From assembly GCF_017313765.1 (NCBI RefSeq), contig NZ_JAFLNC010000001.1, forward strand, positions 1 through 64,000: 64,000 nucleotides of DNA, read 5' to 3'. A program made the translations under genes and the position numbers. Positions 39,523 to 51,498 of this stretch are shown here, piece after piece (the first letter of the stretch is position 1; each line of letters begins with the position of its first letter). The notes below the pieces were generated by a model. That model ran no database searches. It saw only the letters and a program-made list of their open reading frames with translations, and was not told where the DNA came from. The DNA comes from Sneathiella sedimenti (GTDB lineage Bacteria; Pseudomonadota; Alphaproteobacteria; Sneathiellales; Sneathiellaceae).

Positions 39523-41618
39523 GATGCGTCTCCCTTCGGAACGATCAGAGCATCGACGGCAACGGCCCCCTCCGGAAGAACGATAAACGGATTAACATCG
39601 ATCGTTTCAATCTTGTCAGCATTTTCAGCCGCATAAACGGAGAGCTTGGATAGGGCTTCCGCCAGCGCATTCAAATCAGATGGTGGCGCCCCACGCACGC
39701 CATCAAGCATGGCGCGACCCTGAATTTCATTGATCATCCGATGCGCTTCATCCACACCGAAAGGCGCCAGGCGGAAGGTTACGTCCTTCAGCACTTCAAC
39801 GAAGACTCCCCCCAGTCCGAACATAACGGCGGGACCGAAGACCGGGTCGCAGACAACCCCCATGACAGTCTCGACACCGCCCGAAACCATCTCAGCAACG
39901 ATCACACCGTCAATCTTGGCATTCGGCTTCGCCTTTTTTGCGCGATCGATAAGCGTCGCGTATCCTTCCGCCACTTCTTTTTCTGAATTGAGCTTGAGAA
40001 GGACACCACCGATTTCCGTCTTATGGAGAATGTCTGGCGAGGCAATCTTCATAACCACCGCGCCACCGATTTTCTGCCAGACTTTAACCGCCTCTTCCGC
40101 GGATTGAACGAGTTCTTCGCGGGTAACAGGCACGCCGATACTGTTTAGTACCTTCTTCGCCTCATGTTCCGCAATCGGTTCAACTGGGGCCGGCAAAGCT
40201 CCCTTCGGCAATGCCGAGGGTTTGTCCGGCCGGCCACGCGAGAAAACCTCACCGAAATAGGTGAGCGCCGCCATGGCCCGAACGGTGAGCGACGGATCCT
40301 CAAAACAGGGGATGTTCATTTTTTCAAACGGTTCCACAATGTCCTGCGGTCCGATCAGGCTCATCATCATGACCTCATCGGGATATTTCTTGCGAATGTT
40401 CGCGAAAATCTCCCGGCAGGCATCACGCGTAAAGGGTGATGCCGGAACACCGGCGAGATAAACGATATGGCTGTCGAAATCGGCCTCCTCAATCGTCATC
40501 TCGATGTTGGCTTCCATCAATTTTGGATCATTGAGGGCCTGCGCCGTAAAATCGACCGGGTTATTGACCCCGGCAAACGGGATCAGCTCCTTCAGTTTCT
40601 TTTGCGTCGCTTTGGGAAGCGGGGCCACATCCAGGCCGTACTTCACTGAAGCATCCGCCATCTGCACACCAACCCCGCCGGAGATCGTTTGCAAGTCAAT
40701 CTTGCGGCCCTTCGGGTAGTTGCCAAACTGACAGGCATAGGCGATATCCACGAATTCCTCGGTCGTTTCTGCACGGTACACACCGTATTGCTTAAACAAG
40801 GCGTCATACACCGCATCCGCACCGGCAAGCGACGCCGTATGAGACGCAGCGGCGGCGGCGCCGGCATCGGTTTTACCGACCTTCATAAAAATAACCGGTT
40901 TTTCTGCGTCCCGCGCCATTTCAAGCGCCCGGCAAACCCGGTCCGCATCCTTCATCCCTTCCGCATAGGCAAGGACAACTTTTACTTCGGGGTTCTGGGC
41001 GTAGTACTCAATCACCTCGGCAACATCAACGTCAGATTCATTGCCTGTCGTTACCCAATAGTTCGACCTAACGCCCCTGAGCTGCGAAACGGCAAAGACA
41101 TGTGCGCCATAAGCGCCGCTCTGGCTGACAATGCCGATCGATCCGGGTGGGTGCAGTAAAGCCCCTGGAGCATTACTGAAAGTTCCATACCAGCCTGCAC
41201 TGATGTTAAAGACACCAAGGCAGTTGGGCCCAATAATTTTCATCCCGCTTTCTTTGGCAATGCCCGTAATCTCACGCTGGGCACGGGCTCCTTCGTCGCT
41301 CTGCTCGGCAAAGCCCGACGTAAACATGACCGCACTTTTTACTCCCTGGTCCGCACAGTCACGCAATGTCTGCACCGCCACTTTCGCGGCAACGGCAATG
41401 ATCGCGCAATCGACGCCTTTCGGGACATCCTGTATACTGGCAAAGGCTGGCAAATCCTGGATGGTTTCATAATTTGGATTTACAGGATAAATTTCGCCTT
41501 TATATCCCGCGTTCTTCATCGCATTTATTGGTCGGCCGCCGATCCGGGATGGCGTATTCGAGGCACCGATAATCGCCACAGATTTAGGCCGCAGCATGGG
41601 CTCAAGTTGATGGGTCAT
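39519..41618 (-). CDS. Acetate-CoA ligase (ADP-forming) family protein
   Basis: The protein joins the alpha and beta modules: a CoA-binding Rossmann domain (AIIGASNTPSRIGGRP), a succinyl-CoA-synthetase-like domain with a probable phospho-His in SHTASLAGADA, and a C-terminal ATP-grasp domain (about 480–690). The 699-residue length fits the fused enzyme. It may activate or release a carboxylic acid; the substrate cannot be read from the sequence. AAGGAAA precedes the ATG. It lies between the AtuA-like and CaiB genes. Confidence 0.92.
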   Translation of the reverse strand: MTHQLEPMLRPKSVAIIGASNTPSRIGGRPINAMKNAGYKGEIYPVNPNYETIQDLPAFASIQDVPKGVDCAIIAVAAKVAVQTLRDCADQGVKSAVMFTSGFAEQSDEGARAQREITGIAKESGMKIIGPNCLGVFNISAGWYGTFSNAPGALLHPPGSIGIVSQSGAYGAHVFAVSQLRGVRSNYWVTTGNESDVDVAEVIEYYAQNPEVKVVLAYAEGMKDADRVCRALEMARDAEKPVIFMKVGKTDAGAAAAASHTASLAGADAVYDALFKQYGVYRAETTEEFVDIAYACQFGNYPKGRKIDLQTISGGVGVQMADASVKYGLDVAPLPKATQKKLKELIPFAGVNNPVDFTAQALNDPKLMEANIEMTIEEADFDSHIVYLAGVPASPFTRDACREIFANIRKKYPDEVMMMSLIGPQDIVEPFEKMNIPCFEDPSLTVRAMAALTYFGEVFSRGRPDKPSALPKGALPAPVEPIAEHEAKKVLNSIGVPVTREELVQSAEEAVKVWQKIGGAVVMKIASPDILHKTEIGGVLLKLNSEKEVAEGYATLIDRAKKAKPNAKIDGVIVAEMVSGGVETVMGVVCDPVFGPAVMFGLGGVFVEVLKDVTFRLAPFGVDEAHRMINEIQGRAMLDGVRGAPPSDLNALAEALSKLSVYAAENADKIETIDVNPFIVLPEGAVAVDALIVPKGDAS

Positions 41619-41651
41619 TCTTGTTTCCTTTTTTATCCCTACGACTAATTT

Positions 41652-43463
41652 TTATACTTGGCTTTCCATCAGGTCGCCTGGCACTTTAATCGGCAAGGCC
41701 AGAAGCTGCTGGGCATATGTTTTCGCCAAATTATCGAGATGCAGAGTGGAGGTTCCGCCACCCCCTAGACAATTCGTTAGCAGAAAATTCACCGCATTCA
41801 TACCCGGTAAATCAAACCGCATGACGTCTCCTTCCACGACATGCCCGAAATATTCCTTCACGGCCTCTTCCGTCGCGCTTTGCTTAATCCAGGGAAGGTA
41901 ATCAGGCTTGCGGGCAATGACGCCGACATTGGCATTGTTCCCTTTATCTCCGCTGCGTGCCGCGGCCAATGCAACCAAGGGAACTTCGATCATGGTGTCA
42001 GACGTCAATTTCAAAGGTGTTTCGGGAGCGGCATGACGTACTTTCGGGAAGTTTGAATATTCGCTCGGAACCTTTGTCTCATATTTAACCGGTTTATTAT
42101 TTATATATACTTTCGGCTGAATTCTCGCTTTGTCGATCTGAAAGGCGAATTGCGCCACAACCGGTGTAATCTTGGGTCGGCCCGCTGCTCCGGCGGAGGT
42201 GCGACCTGTAGTCATGGAAAGACCGACACCCGTCGTTTCCTTGGAGAAAAGCTCCAATGCTGCCCGTTCATCATGCCGGACGTCTATCTGAGTAATGATT
42301 TCCCGGGCAGCGGCCGCATGTTCATCTGCATTCTTTCCCCATAGGGTTTGCGCACCGATAATATGCACAGCCGTATCGCGATAATCGCCGAGATTACGTT
42401 CGACAAAAAGACGGCGCGTCCGCTTGAGCAAAGCATTGGCAAAGGCCTGCCCCTTTTCCGCCGCGTCAAACCCGGTGACAACGGTCATTGCGGTCGCGCG
42501 ATATCCATCCTTGTAGGTGCCGGATACTTTATACGTTGCCGTTGGCGGGCGACCCTTAACACCTGCGATCTCCAGCCAGTCTTTCCCTGTCTCGGTCAGG
42601 GTAACCCCGGAAAAATCACAAATCACATCCGGCATGATATAGGCTTCTGGATCGCCGATCTCATAGAGGATCTGCTCTCCCACCGTCAGTCGGGAAACAA
42701 GGCCGCCGGTGCCTTCTGGCTTGGTAATAGCAAAATTACCATCCTCCCAACACACGGCGATGGGATAGCCCATGTCATCCCAACCATCGACGGTATCACG
42801 CCAGTCCGTAAAGTTTCCGCCCGTCGCCTGCGCGCCGCACTCGAGTATATGTCCGGCGAGTGAACCTGAGGCAAGCTTGTCATAGTCATCGACCGTCCAT
42901 CCGAATTCATGGATAAGCGGACCCAGCGTAACGGCACTGTCAACACAGCGCCCCGTAATCACTACATCTGCCCCCTGATCGAGAGCGGCGGCAATCGGAA
43001 ATGCCCCGAGGTAGGCATTGGCGCTTATCATTCCGTCTGGCATCGGGGCGCCCGAAAACATCTCGGTCGTCCCTTCTGTCCTCAAATTTTCAATGTCATT
43101 GGTAAGATTATCGCCTTCGACGGTCCCTATTTTGAGATCCACGCCGGCGTCTTCAGCGACTTTCGCAAGTGCCGCAGCGCATGCCGCAACATTGACACCG
43201 CCCGCATTGGCGACAACCTTTATGCCACGCGCCTTAATTTCGTGAAGTAATGGCTTCATGGCGAGATCGACGAAATCCCGCGCATATCCAAGTTCAGGTG
43301 ATTTCTCTTTCGCGCGCACCAAAATAGACATGGTGACTTCTGCCAGATAGTCGAATACCAAGTAGTCAAGATTGCCCTTCAGGACAAGTTGGCGGGGCGC
43401 CTCTTGAGAATCGCCCCAATACCCCGATGCTCCGCCAATCCGAATGGTTTTAGAACTTGCCAT
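41652..43463 (-). CDS. AtuA-like (DUF1446) acyclic terpene utilisation family protein
   Basis: This 603-residue protein starts with TIRIGGASGYWGDS and contains the DUF1446 core (VVANAGGVNVAACAAAL, GQFCVD-like VITGRCVDSAVTLGP) plus a C-terminal AtuA-like domain (about 500–595) with LAAARSGDKGNNANVGVI. In Pseudomonas, AtuA is required for citronellol and geraniol growth; its reaction is not settled. ATG 43463 has AAAGG nine bases upstream. An ATG at 43472 overlapping the hydratase stop is the alternative. It is in the TetR-ECH-AtuA-ligase-CaiB operon. Confidence 0.9.
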   Translation of the reverse strand: MASSKTIRIGGASGYWGDSQEAPRQLVLKGNLDYLVFDYLAEVTMSILVRAKEKSPELGYARDFVDLAMKPLLHEIKARGIKVVANAGGVNVAACAAALAKVAEDAGVDLKIGTVEGDNLTNDIENLRTEGTTEMFSGAPMPDGMISANAYLGAFPIAAALDQGADVVITGRCVDSAVTLGPLIHEFGWTVDDYDKLASGSLAGHILECGAQATGGNFTDWRDTVDGWDDMGYPIAVCWEDGNFAITKPEGTGGLVSRLTVGEQILYEIGDPEAYIMPDVICDFSGVTLTETGKDWLEIAGVKGRPPTATYKVSGTYKDGYRATAMTVVTGFDAAEKGQAFANALLKRTRRLFVERNLGDYRDTAVHIIGAQTLWGKNADEHAAAAREIITQIDVRHDERAALELFSKETTGVGLSMTTGRTSAGAAGRPKITPVVAQFAFQIDKARIQPKVYINNKPVKYETKVPSEYSNFPKVRHAAPETPLKLTSDTMIEVPLVALAAARSGDKGNNANVGVIARKPDYLPWIKQSATEEAVKEYFGHVVEGDVMRFDLPGMNAVNFLLTNCLGGGGTSTLHLDNLAKTYAQQLLALPIKVPGDLMESQV

Positions 43464-43468
43464 GTCCT

Positions 43469-44296
43469 TCATCCTTTCTTGTTATTGTCGGTGATCTGCC
43501 AGGATGGCTTTCGCTTTTCCGCGAAGGCGGTCTGTCCTTCCTTGCCTTCTCCACCTCGATTGAGTTCAGAGAATTTTGCCGCCGAAAAGCGCACCATTTC
43601 CTCTTCCGGGAGCGATCCGACCTTCAGCATAATCGCCTTGGTCGCCGCGTTGGCCATCGGGCCGCAGCGCAGTACCCGGGCCACCACATCTTCCAACATC
43701 GCATCAATGTCTGCATCGGCGGAGAGATATTGTGCGATACCATACTCATACGCCTTTGCGCCGTCGAAGCGTTCCCCCGTGAGCGCGAGCTGGCGGGCAC
43801 GTGTCAGCCCAATACGTTTCACCACATACGGCGCAATCTGCGCTGGCGCAACGCCGAGTGTCGTTTCAGGCATACCCATCCGGGCGCCTTCCGCAACGAT
43901 TGTAATGTCGGCAAGACAGGCGTAGCCCATGCCACCCCCGAACGCGGATCCCTCTACAACAGCGATAGTCGTCTGTGGCAAATGCTCGAACTTCAGGAAG
44001 GCCATACCGGCGGCCTGGTTACGCTCCATAATCGGGTCGCTGTCCTTGGTGACAACATCCTCGGCCATGTTGCGACGTTCCTTGATATCTCCCCCCGCAC
44101 AGAAATGCCCTCCCACTCCACGCAGGACAACGACCCTCACATCCGGTGTCGCCTCAAGCCAATCAACAACAGCCGCAAATTCCGCTCCCATTTGACTGTT
44201 GATGGCATTTCTCTGGTCGGGCCGATTGAACCACAGGTTCAAGCGCCCCTCAGCAACTTCAAGCTTTAAAAATTCACATTCCGGTAGTTCATGCAT
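43469..44296 (-). CDS. Enoyl-CoA hydratase, AtuE/3-methylglutaconyl-CoA hydratase type
   Basis: The crotonase fold is seen in GHFCAGGDIKERRN (oxyanion loop) and GSAFGGGMGYACLADI. The segment MGMPETTLGVAPAQIAPYVV resembles 3-methylglutaconyl-CoA hydratases and AtuE, with the usual catalytic Glu. It would add water to a 3-branched glutaconyl-CoA made by the carboxylase encoded at 51.5–55.2 kb, giving an HMG-CoA-like product; this is inference. It overlaps the next gene and begins 36 bases after tetR. Confidence 0.87.
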   Translation of the reverse strand: MHELPECEFLKLEVAEGRLNLWFNRPDQRNAINSQMGAEFAAVVDWLEATPDVRVVVLRGVGGHFCAGGDIKERRNMAEDVVTKDSDPIMERNQAAGMAFLKFEHLPQTTIAVVEGSAFGGGMGYACLADITIVAEGARMGMPETTLGVAPAQIAPYVVKRIGLTRARQLALTGERFDGAKAYEYGIAQYLSADADIDAMLEDVVARVLRCGPMANAATKAIMLKVGSLPEEEMVRFSAAKFSELNRGGEGKEGQTAFAEKRKPSWQITDNNKKG

Positions 44297-44332
44297 TTTC
44301 TTTTTCTTTCTTCTTATCGCATCACCTGCCGC

Positions 44333-44953
44333 TTATGCGTCGGTCAGGTATCGTTTGAACATAGCCTTAAATTGATCAATTTGCAGCGAAACTTTTTCAT
44401 TTCCCCCTGGAATCATATTTGTCAACGCCAGGCCGCGGAGCGTCACAAGCAGCATATGCCGCCAAGATCGAATTTCCGCCCGGTTTCGGCCGGTATCCTC
44501 AAAGATCGCCTGCCAAACATCCGCTCTTCGTCTCTCCAATTCTTCGAGCGTCGTCGCAATCGCTTCCTCGAAATCCGGATCCTGCCGTCCGCGTACCGCA
44601 ATTTCAATAAAAGCCGTATAATTAAATCCGCGAAACCCTTGCCAGTAATCATCGACAATCCGGTCGATCCGCTCCGTTAGCGGAAGGCTCGCAAGTTCGG
44701 TTGCATCCAGATGCTGGCTTAGCCGACTTGCAATTTCCTCGATACTGGCAATCAACAGGGATTTGGGGTTTTCGAAATGATACTGAATTGCCCCGCGCGT
44801 CAGCCCGGCTTCGCGGGCGACATCCGCCATGGTAAGCTGTCCCGCCCCCTTTTCATGCAGTAACATAATTGTTGCGTCAACGAGGCGCCGGCGGGTTTCC
44901 ACTCGCCTGTCTTCCTGCCGTCGACGTTTTCCATTCTTTTGCGACTCAATCAT
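44333..44953 (-). CDS. TetR-family transcriptional regulator
   Basis: The 206-residue protein has a basic N-terminal tail, the TetR helix-turn-helix (AGQLTMADVAREAGLTRGAIQYHFENPKSLL; about residues 45–72) and a helical ligand-binding C-terminus. I chose ATG 44953 because the longer frame adds a Cys-rich stretch unlike the family. It heads the ECH-AtuA-ligase-CaiB operon and is divergent from the acyl-CoA dehydrogenase operon. A perfect palindrome midway between them is its likely operator. By family precedent the ligand is probably an acyl-CoA. Confidence 0.9.
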   Translation of the reverse strand: MIESQKNGKRRRQEDRRVETRRRLVDATIMLLHEKGAGQLTMADVAREAGLTRGAIQYHFENPKSLLIASIEEIASRLSQHLDATELASLPLTERIDRIVDDYWQGFRGFNYTAFIEIAVRGRQDPDFEEAIATTLEELERRRADVWQAIFEDTGRNRAEIRSWRHMLLVTLRGLALTNMIPGGNEKVSLQIDQFKAMFKRYLTDA

Positions 44954-45038
44954 GGTCACACCCGCTTTCGCGGAGCCTGAACACGCACCCGAATATTCAC
45001 GGCAAAAACATCCGCAATCGTCATCCCACAATATTTAT

Positions 45039-45067
45039 TTGTAACATTCATGCATGAATGTTAGTAT
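45039..45067 (+). promoter_or_regulatory. Candidate promoter of acyl-CoA dehydrogenase operon
   Basis: TTGTAA (45039–45044) and TAGTAT (45062–45067) are separated by exactly 17 bases, each matching four of six consensus positions. The operator palindrome occupies the spacer. Confidence 0.45.
45042..45063. promoter_or_regulatory. Perfect 22-bp palindrome, likely TetR operator
   Basis: The sequence is two exact inverted 11-mers, TAACATTCATG and its complement. It sits 88 bp from the tetR start and 80 bp from the acyl-CoA dehydrogenase start. It overlaps the candidate promoter, which fits repression of both divergent operons. I found no second copy in the other intergenic regions of the island. 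Confidence 0.8.
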
Positions 45068-45143
45068 GAGCCAACTAAAATAACAATCCCCTTTAGGGGG
45101 CCGGAAACTCAAATCATTCCGGATAAAAGAGACGGGGAAAATC

Positions 45144-46289
45144 ATGCAGCTCACTCAGGAACACCGGGAACTATCCGAAAGTTTGAAAAAATTTATCGAG
45201 GCGGAAATAAACCCCCATGTCGACGAATGGGAAGAGGCGGAACAGTTCCCGGCCCATGAACTGTTCAAGAAAATGGGGAATATAGGGTTCCTCGGCATCA
45301 GCAAACCGACAGAGTTCGGCGGCAGTGGTCTCGACTATTCCTATGAAGCCGTTGCATCCGAGGCGCTGGGCTATATTGCTTGCGGTGGCGTCGCAATGGC
45401 AATCGGCGTACAGACTAACATGTCGACCCCGGCTCTCGCCCGACATGGTTCGGACGAACTGCGTCGTGAATTCCTTGCCCCCGCCATCGCCGGCGATATG
45501 GTCGGCTGTATCGGCGTGACCGAAGCCGCCGCCGGTTCAGACGTCGCGAGCCTTAAGACAACAGCCCGGAAAGACGGCGATGACTATGTGATCAATGGCT
45601 CCAAAATGTATATTACAAACGGGCTGCAGGCGGACTGGATCTGCCTCCTTACCAATACCGGCGACGGCCCCGTGCACAAGAACAAAACGCTGATCTTGGT
45701 CCCAATGGATAGCCCCGGCATTACCAAGCATAAAATCCGCAAGATTGGCATGATGTCCTCTGATACGGCGCAGCTGTTTTTTGACGACGTTCGCGTGCCC
45801 CAGCGCAACCGGATTGGCGAAGAAGGGCGCGGATTTATATACCAGATGCAGCAGTTCCAGGAAGAACGTCTGTTCGCAGCCGCCCGGGGCCCCCGCGTAA
45901 TGGAAGAAGCAATTAACGAAACGATTGAATATACTCGGGAACGCAAGGCTTTCGGCAAAGCCATACTGGACAATCAGGTTGTAAACTATCGACTGGCCGA
46001 ACTCCAGACGGAAGTAGAGGCGTTGCGCGCCCTCACCTATCATGCGGTGGAACTCTATGTCGCCGGAGAGGATGTAACCAAGCTTGCTTCCATGGCAAAG
46101 CTCAAGGTTGGCAGGTTGCAGCGGGAAGTCATGGATAGCTGCCTGCAATACTGGGGTGGGCAGGGATATATGTGGGAATCCTCCATCTCCCGGAAATTTC
46201 GGGATTTCCGACTGACCTCCATTGGCGGTGGCGCTGATGAAGTCATGCTGAAAGTCATTACGAAGCTGATGGGCATATCCCCGGACTAA
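45144..46289 (+). CDS. Acyl-CoA dehydrogenase (AtuD/citronellyl-CoA-like)
   Basis: The FAD enzyme introduces a 2,3 double bond into an acyl-CoA. ACAD domains are evident: CIGVTEAAAGSDVASLKTTARKDG in the middle domain, the FAD-binding RKAFGKAILDNQ, and the end region GQGYMWESSISRKFRDFR. The usual catalytic GTNE-type region reads IGGGADEVM, as recalled for AtuD-type enzymes, in which the base is provided elsewhere. The length is 381 residues. It leads a three-dehydrogenase operon from a promoter controlled by the palindrome. Confidence 0.92.
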   Translation: MQLTQEHRELSESLKKFIEAEINPHVDEWEEAEQFPAHELFKKMGNIGFLGISKPTEFGGSGLDYSYEAVASEALGYIACGGVAMAIGVQTNMSTPALARHGSDELRREFLAPAIAGDMVGCIGVTEAAAGSDVASLKTTARKDGDDYVINGSKMYITNGLQADWICLLTNTGDGPVHKNKTLILVPMDSPGITKHKIRKIGMMSSDTAQLFFDDVRVPQRNRIGEEGRGFIYQMQQFQEERLFAAARGPRVMEEAINETIEYTRERKAFGKAILDNQVVNYRLAELQTEVEALRALTYHAVELYVAGEDVTKLASMAKLKVGRLQREVMDSCLQYWGGQGYMWESSISRKFRDFRLTSIGGGADEVMLKVITKLMGISPD

Positions 46290-46300
46290 GGAACAGACAG

Positions 46301-47512
46301 ATGGACTTAACGGATCAGTCGGAACACAAACAGTTTCGCGAGGAAGTGAGGAAGTTCATCGCCGAATATCGTCATCTCGCACCGGGAGACACGGCACATT
46401 CCTACCGCCTGATGCCGCGCCCCTATTCTGACGACGTCCGTAACTGGCAGAAGCTTCTGGTTGAAAAAGGATATGCAACCCGGACAGTACCCACTGAATA
46501 TGGGGGCTTCGGCGCGAAACCAGATATCCTGAAATCGAAGATCATTGTAGATGAGTTTTTCAGGGCAAATGTCCCGCAGGGACTATATAGCCAGGGTATC
46601 TCCATGCTGGTACCCACCCTTCTTGAACATGGAACAGAGCAGCAAAAGAAAGATTGGGTCGGCCCTACAATCCGCGCCGAGGTTTTCTGGTGTCAGGGCT
46701 ACTCGGAACCGAATTCGGGCTCCGACCTCGCCAGCCTGCAGACCAGCGCAATAGAAGATGGCGATGACTTCATCGTTAATGGTTCGAAGATATGGACCTC
46801 CTCCGCACATGTCGCACAAATGATCTTCTGCCTCGTCCGCACGGAACCTGACGCGGGAAAATATGACGGGATAAGCTACCTGATCTTTCCGATGGATACG
46901 CCGGGGATCGAGATACAGCCACTTCAGACGATGACGGGGCATCCGTCCTTCAATGAGGTTTTCTTTACCGACGTCCGCGTTCCGAAAAGCGCCGTGGTTG
47001 GCGGGCGCGGCAAAGGCTGGAAAGTTGCAAACAGCACACTTGCGCACGAACGGGGCATGCTATCGAGCGCCAATATGTCTCTTGAACGCCTCCAGAAAAT
47101 TGAGAAGCTCATCAAGTCGGAAGAAATATCCAGCCATCCGACCGTTGAAACAGCTGCGTTGATGGACCGGTATATCCGTCTTCAGGCTCGGGTGCAGGGC
47201 ATGCGATTTCATGAAATGCGCCTTATATCGGATGCCGCGGCGGGCAAACCGAGTGGTCTCGGGGATATGGTTTGCAAGCTTCTCGGCTGCGAACTCAACC
47301 ATCAACTGGATGCGCTCGCCATCGATATCCTTGAGGAAACCGGGGTTCTGTATGATGGCATCCCATCCATGGAACTCGATGGCATTTGGCAGCAACTCCA
47401 TATGTACGACCTCGGCTTAATTATCGGCGGTGGCACCGCCCAAATTCAGAAGAACATCATCGCGGAACGCGGGCTTAGTCTGCCGCGGGAGCCGCGCTTG
47501 GGACAAGGATAA
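46301..47512 (+). CDS. Acyl-CoA dehydrogenase, subunit of paired FadE type
   Basis: The 403-residue ACAD has the middle-domain motif CQGYSEPNSGSDLASLQTSA and ends with GGGTAQIQKNIIAERGLSLPREP, typical of actinobacterial FadE steroid or branched-acid dehydrogenases. It is directly followed by a shorter, divergent ACAD, a layout in which the two form an alpha2beta2 enzyme with one functional catalytic site per pair. Here this subunit keeps the full C-terminal FAD-binding motif. AAGGAAC precedes the ATG. Confidence 0.91.
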   Translation: MDLTDQSEHKQFREEVRKFIAEYRHLAPGDTAHSYRLMPRPYSDDVRNWQKLLVEKGYATRTVPTEYGGFGAKPDILKSKIIVDEFFRANVPQGLYSQGISMLVPTLLEHGTEQQKKDWVGPTIRAEVFWCQGYSEPNSGSDLASLQTSAIEDGDDFIVNGSKIWTSSAHVAQMIFCLVRTEPDAGKYDGISYLIFPMDTPGIEIQPLQTMTGHPSFNEVFFTDVRVPKSAVVGGRGKGWKVANSTLAHERGMLSSANMSLERLQKIEKLIKSEEISSHPTVETAALMDRYIRLQARVQGMRFHEMRLISDAAAGKPSGLGDMVCKLLGCELNHQLDALAIDILEETGVLYDGIPSMELDGIWQQLHMYDLGLIIGGGTAQIQKNIIAERGLSLPREPRLGQG

Positions 47513-47516
47513 CCCG

Positions 47517-50677
<3,161 letters not shown>

Positions 50678-51472
50678 CTAGGCGTGGCGCGTTCCCGGAG
50701 CAGGCGGATTGCGCGGTGGCCCGGCGAAACATTGTGCGATGGACATCCAGCGTATCGCGATATCGCCGCGGACCTTCAGCTTGGTATCGGCAATATTGCG
50801 GGTCTGCGTGACCACCTGGCAGAATTCCGCGGCATCGCCCTCAACCAAGTCCGTTTCATTTTCCGAGTTCCATTCCCAGATTTCGCCAGATGGGGCGGTC
50901 AACCTGACGCAGGGAACCGGCTCAGGCACATCCTCCTTGCGATTGATGAAGGTCCAGCCGAAGGTATTCATCCCCATCACGGCAATGCTTTTGATGAGAT
51001 CCCTGTTTTCCCGCTCAACACCCAGCAAATCGTATATTTCCTGCGCGTGGGACCAGGTCTCCATCAGGCGCGCCGAGATACTGGATCGCGCGCTCATGCT
51101 TGGGCCAACCCAGAGCAGCCGCTGTTTCGGGTCTGCCGCATGGAAGCGATCCGCCATCTCAAGATAATAATCCCGCCAGGCATCCCGAAGGGCAATACCA
51201 TTCAAGCCATCCAGCATCTTATCGGTCGCGTCGACAAGCGAGCCGGATTTATCGCGCAGTTCGCCAAGTTTCCCGTAAACTCGCTTGAACTCCTCTTCAT
51301 CCGTGAGGGTCAAGTCGGCAACGTAATTGAAGAAATGGAGATGTTGAAGGACATCATTAATGGTCCAGTCGCGAAATAACGTCACCCGGTCGTAATCCGC
51401 TTCACCAAGCGGCTCTATAAGAGTGTAGAGCGCTTCGCTTTCGTCTCTGAAGTCATAGGCTTCTTTCAGCAT
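50678..51472 (-). CDS. TIGR03084-type / maleylpyruvate isomerase-like DinB-fold protein
   Basis: The 264-residue protein has a DinB-like four-helix N-terminal domain: FRDWTINDVLQHLHFFNYVADLTL, and SARLMETWSHAQEIYDLLG with potential metal-binding histidines. It is related to the TIGR03084 family, common in actinobacteria beside acyl-CoA catabolic genes. Mycothiol-dependent members isomerise or transfer thiols, but this host is not expected to make mycothiol. The function is therefore open. It lies between the biotin carboxylase and reductase genes with small gaps. AAGGAAA precedes the ATG. Confidence 0.78.
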   Translation of the reverse strand: MLKEAYDFRDESEALYTLIEPLGEADYDRVTLFRDWTINDVLQHLHFFNYVADLTLTDEEEFKRVYGKLGELRDKSGSLVDATDKMLDGLNGIALRDAWRDYYLEMADRFHAADPKQRLLWVGPSMSARSSISARLMETWSHAQEIYDLLGVERENRDLIKSIAVMGMNTFGWTFINRKEDVPEPVPCVRLTAPSGEIWEWNSENETDLVEGDAAEFCQVVTQTRNIADTKLKVRGDIAIRWMSIAQCFAGPPRNPPAPGTRHA

Positions 51473-51498
51473 GATCTGAATTTCCTTTTATTTCCGGG

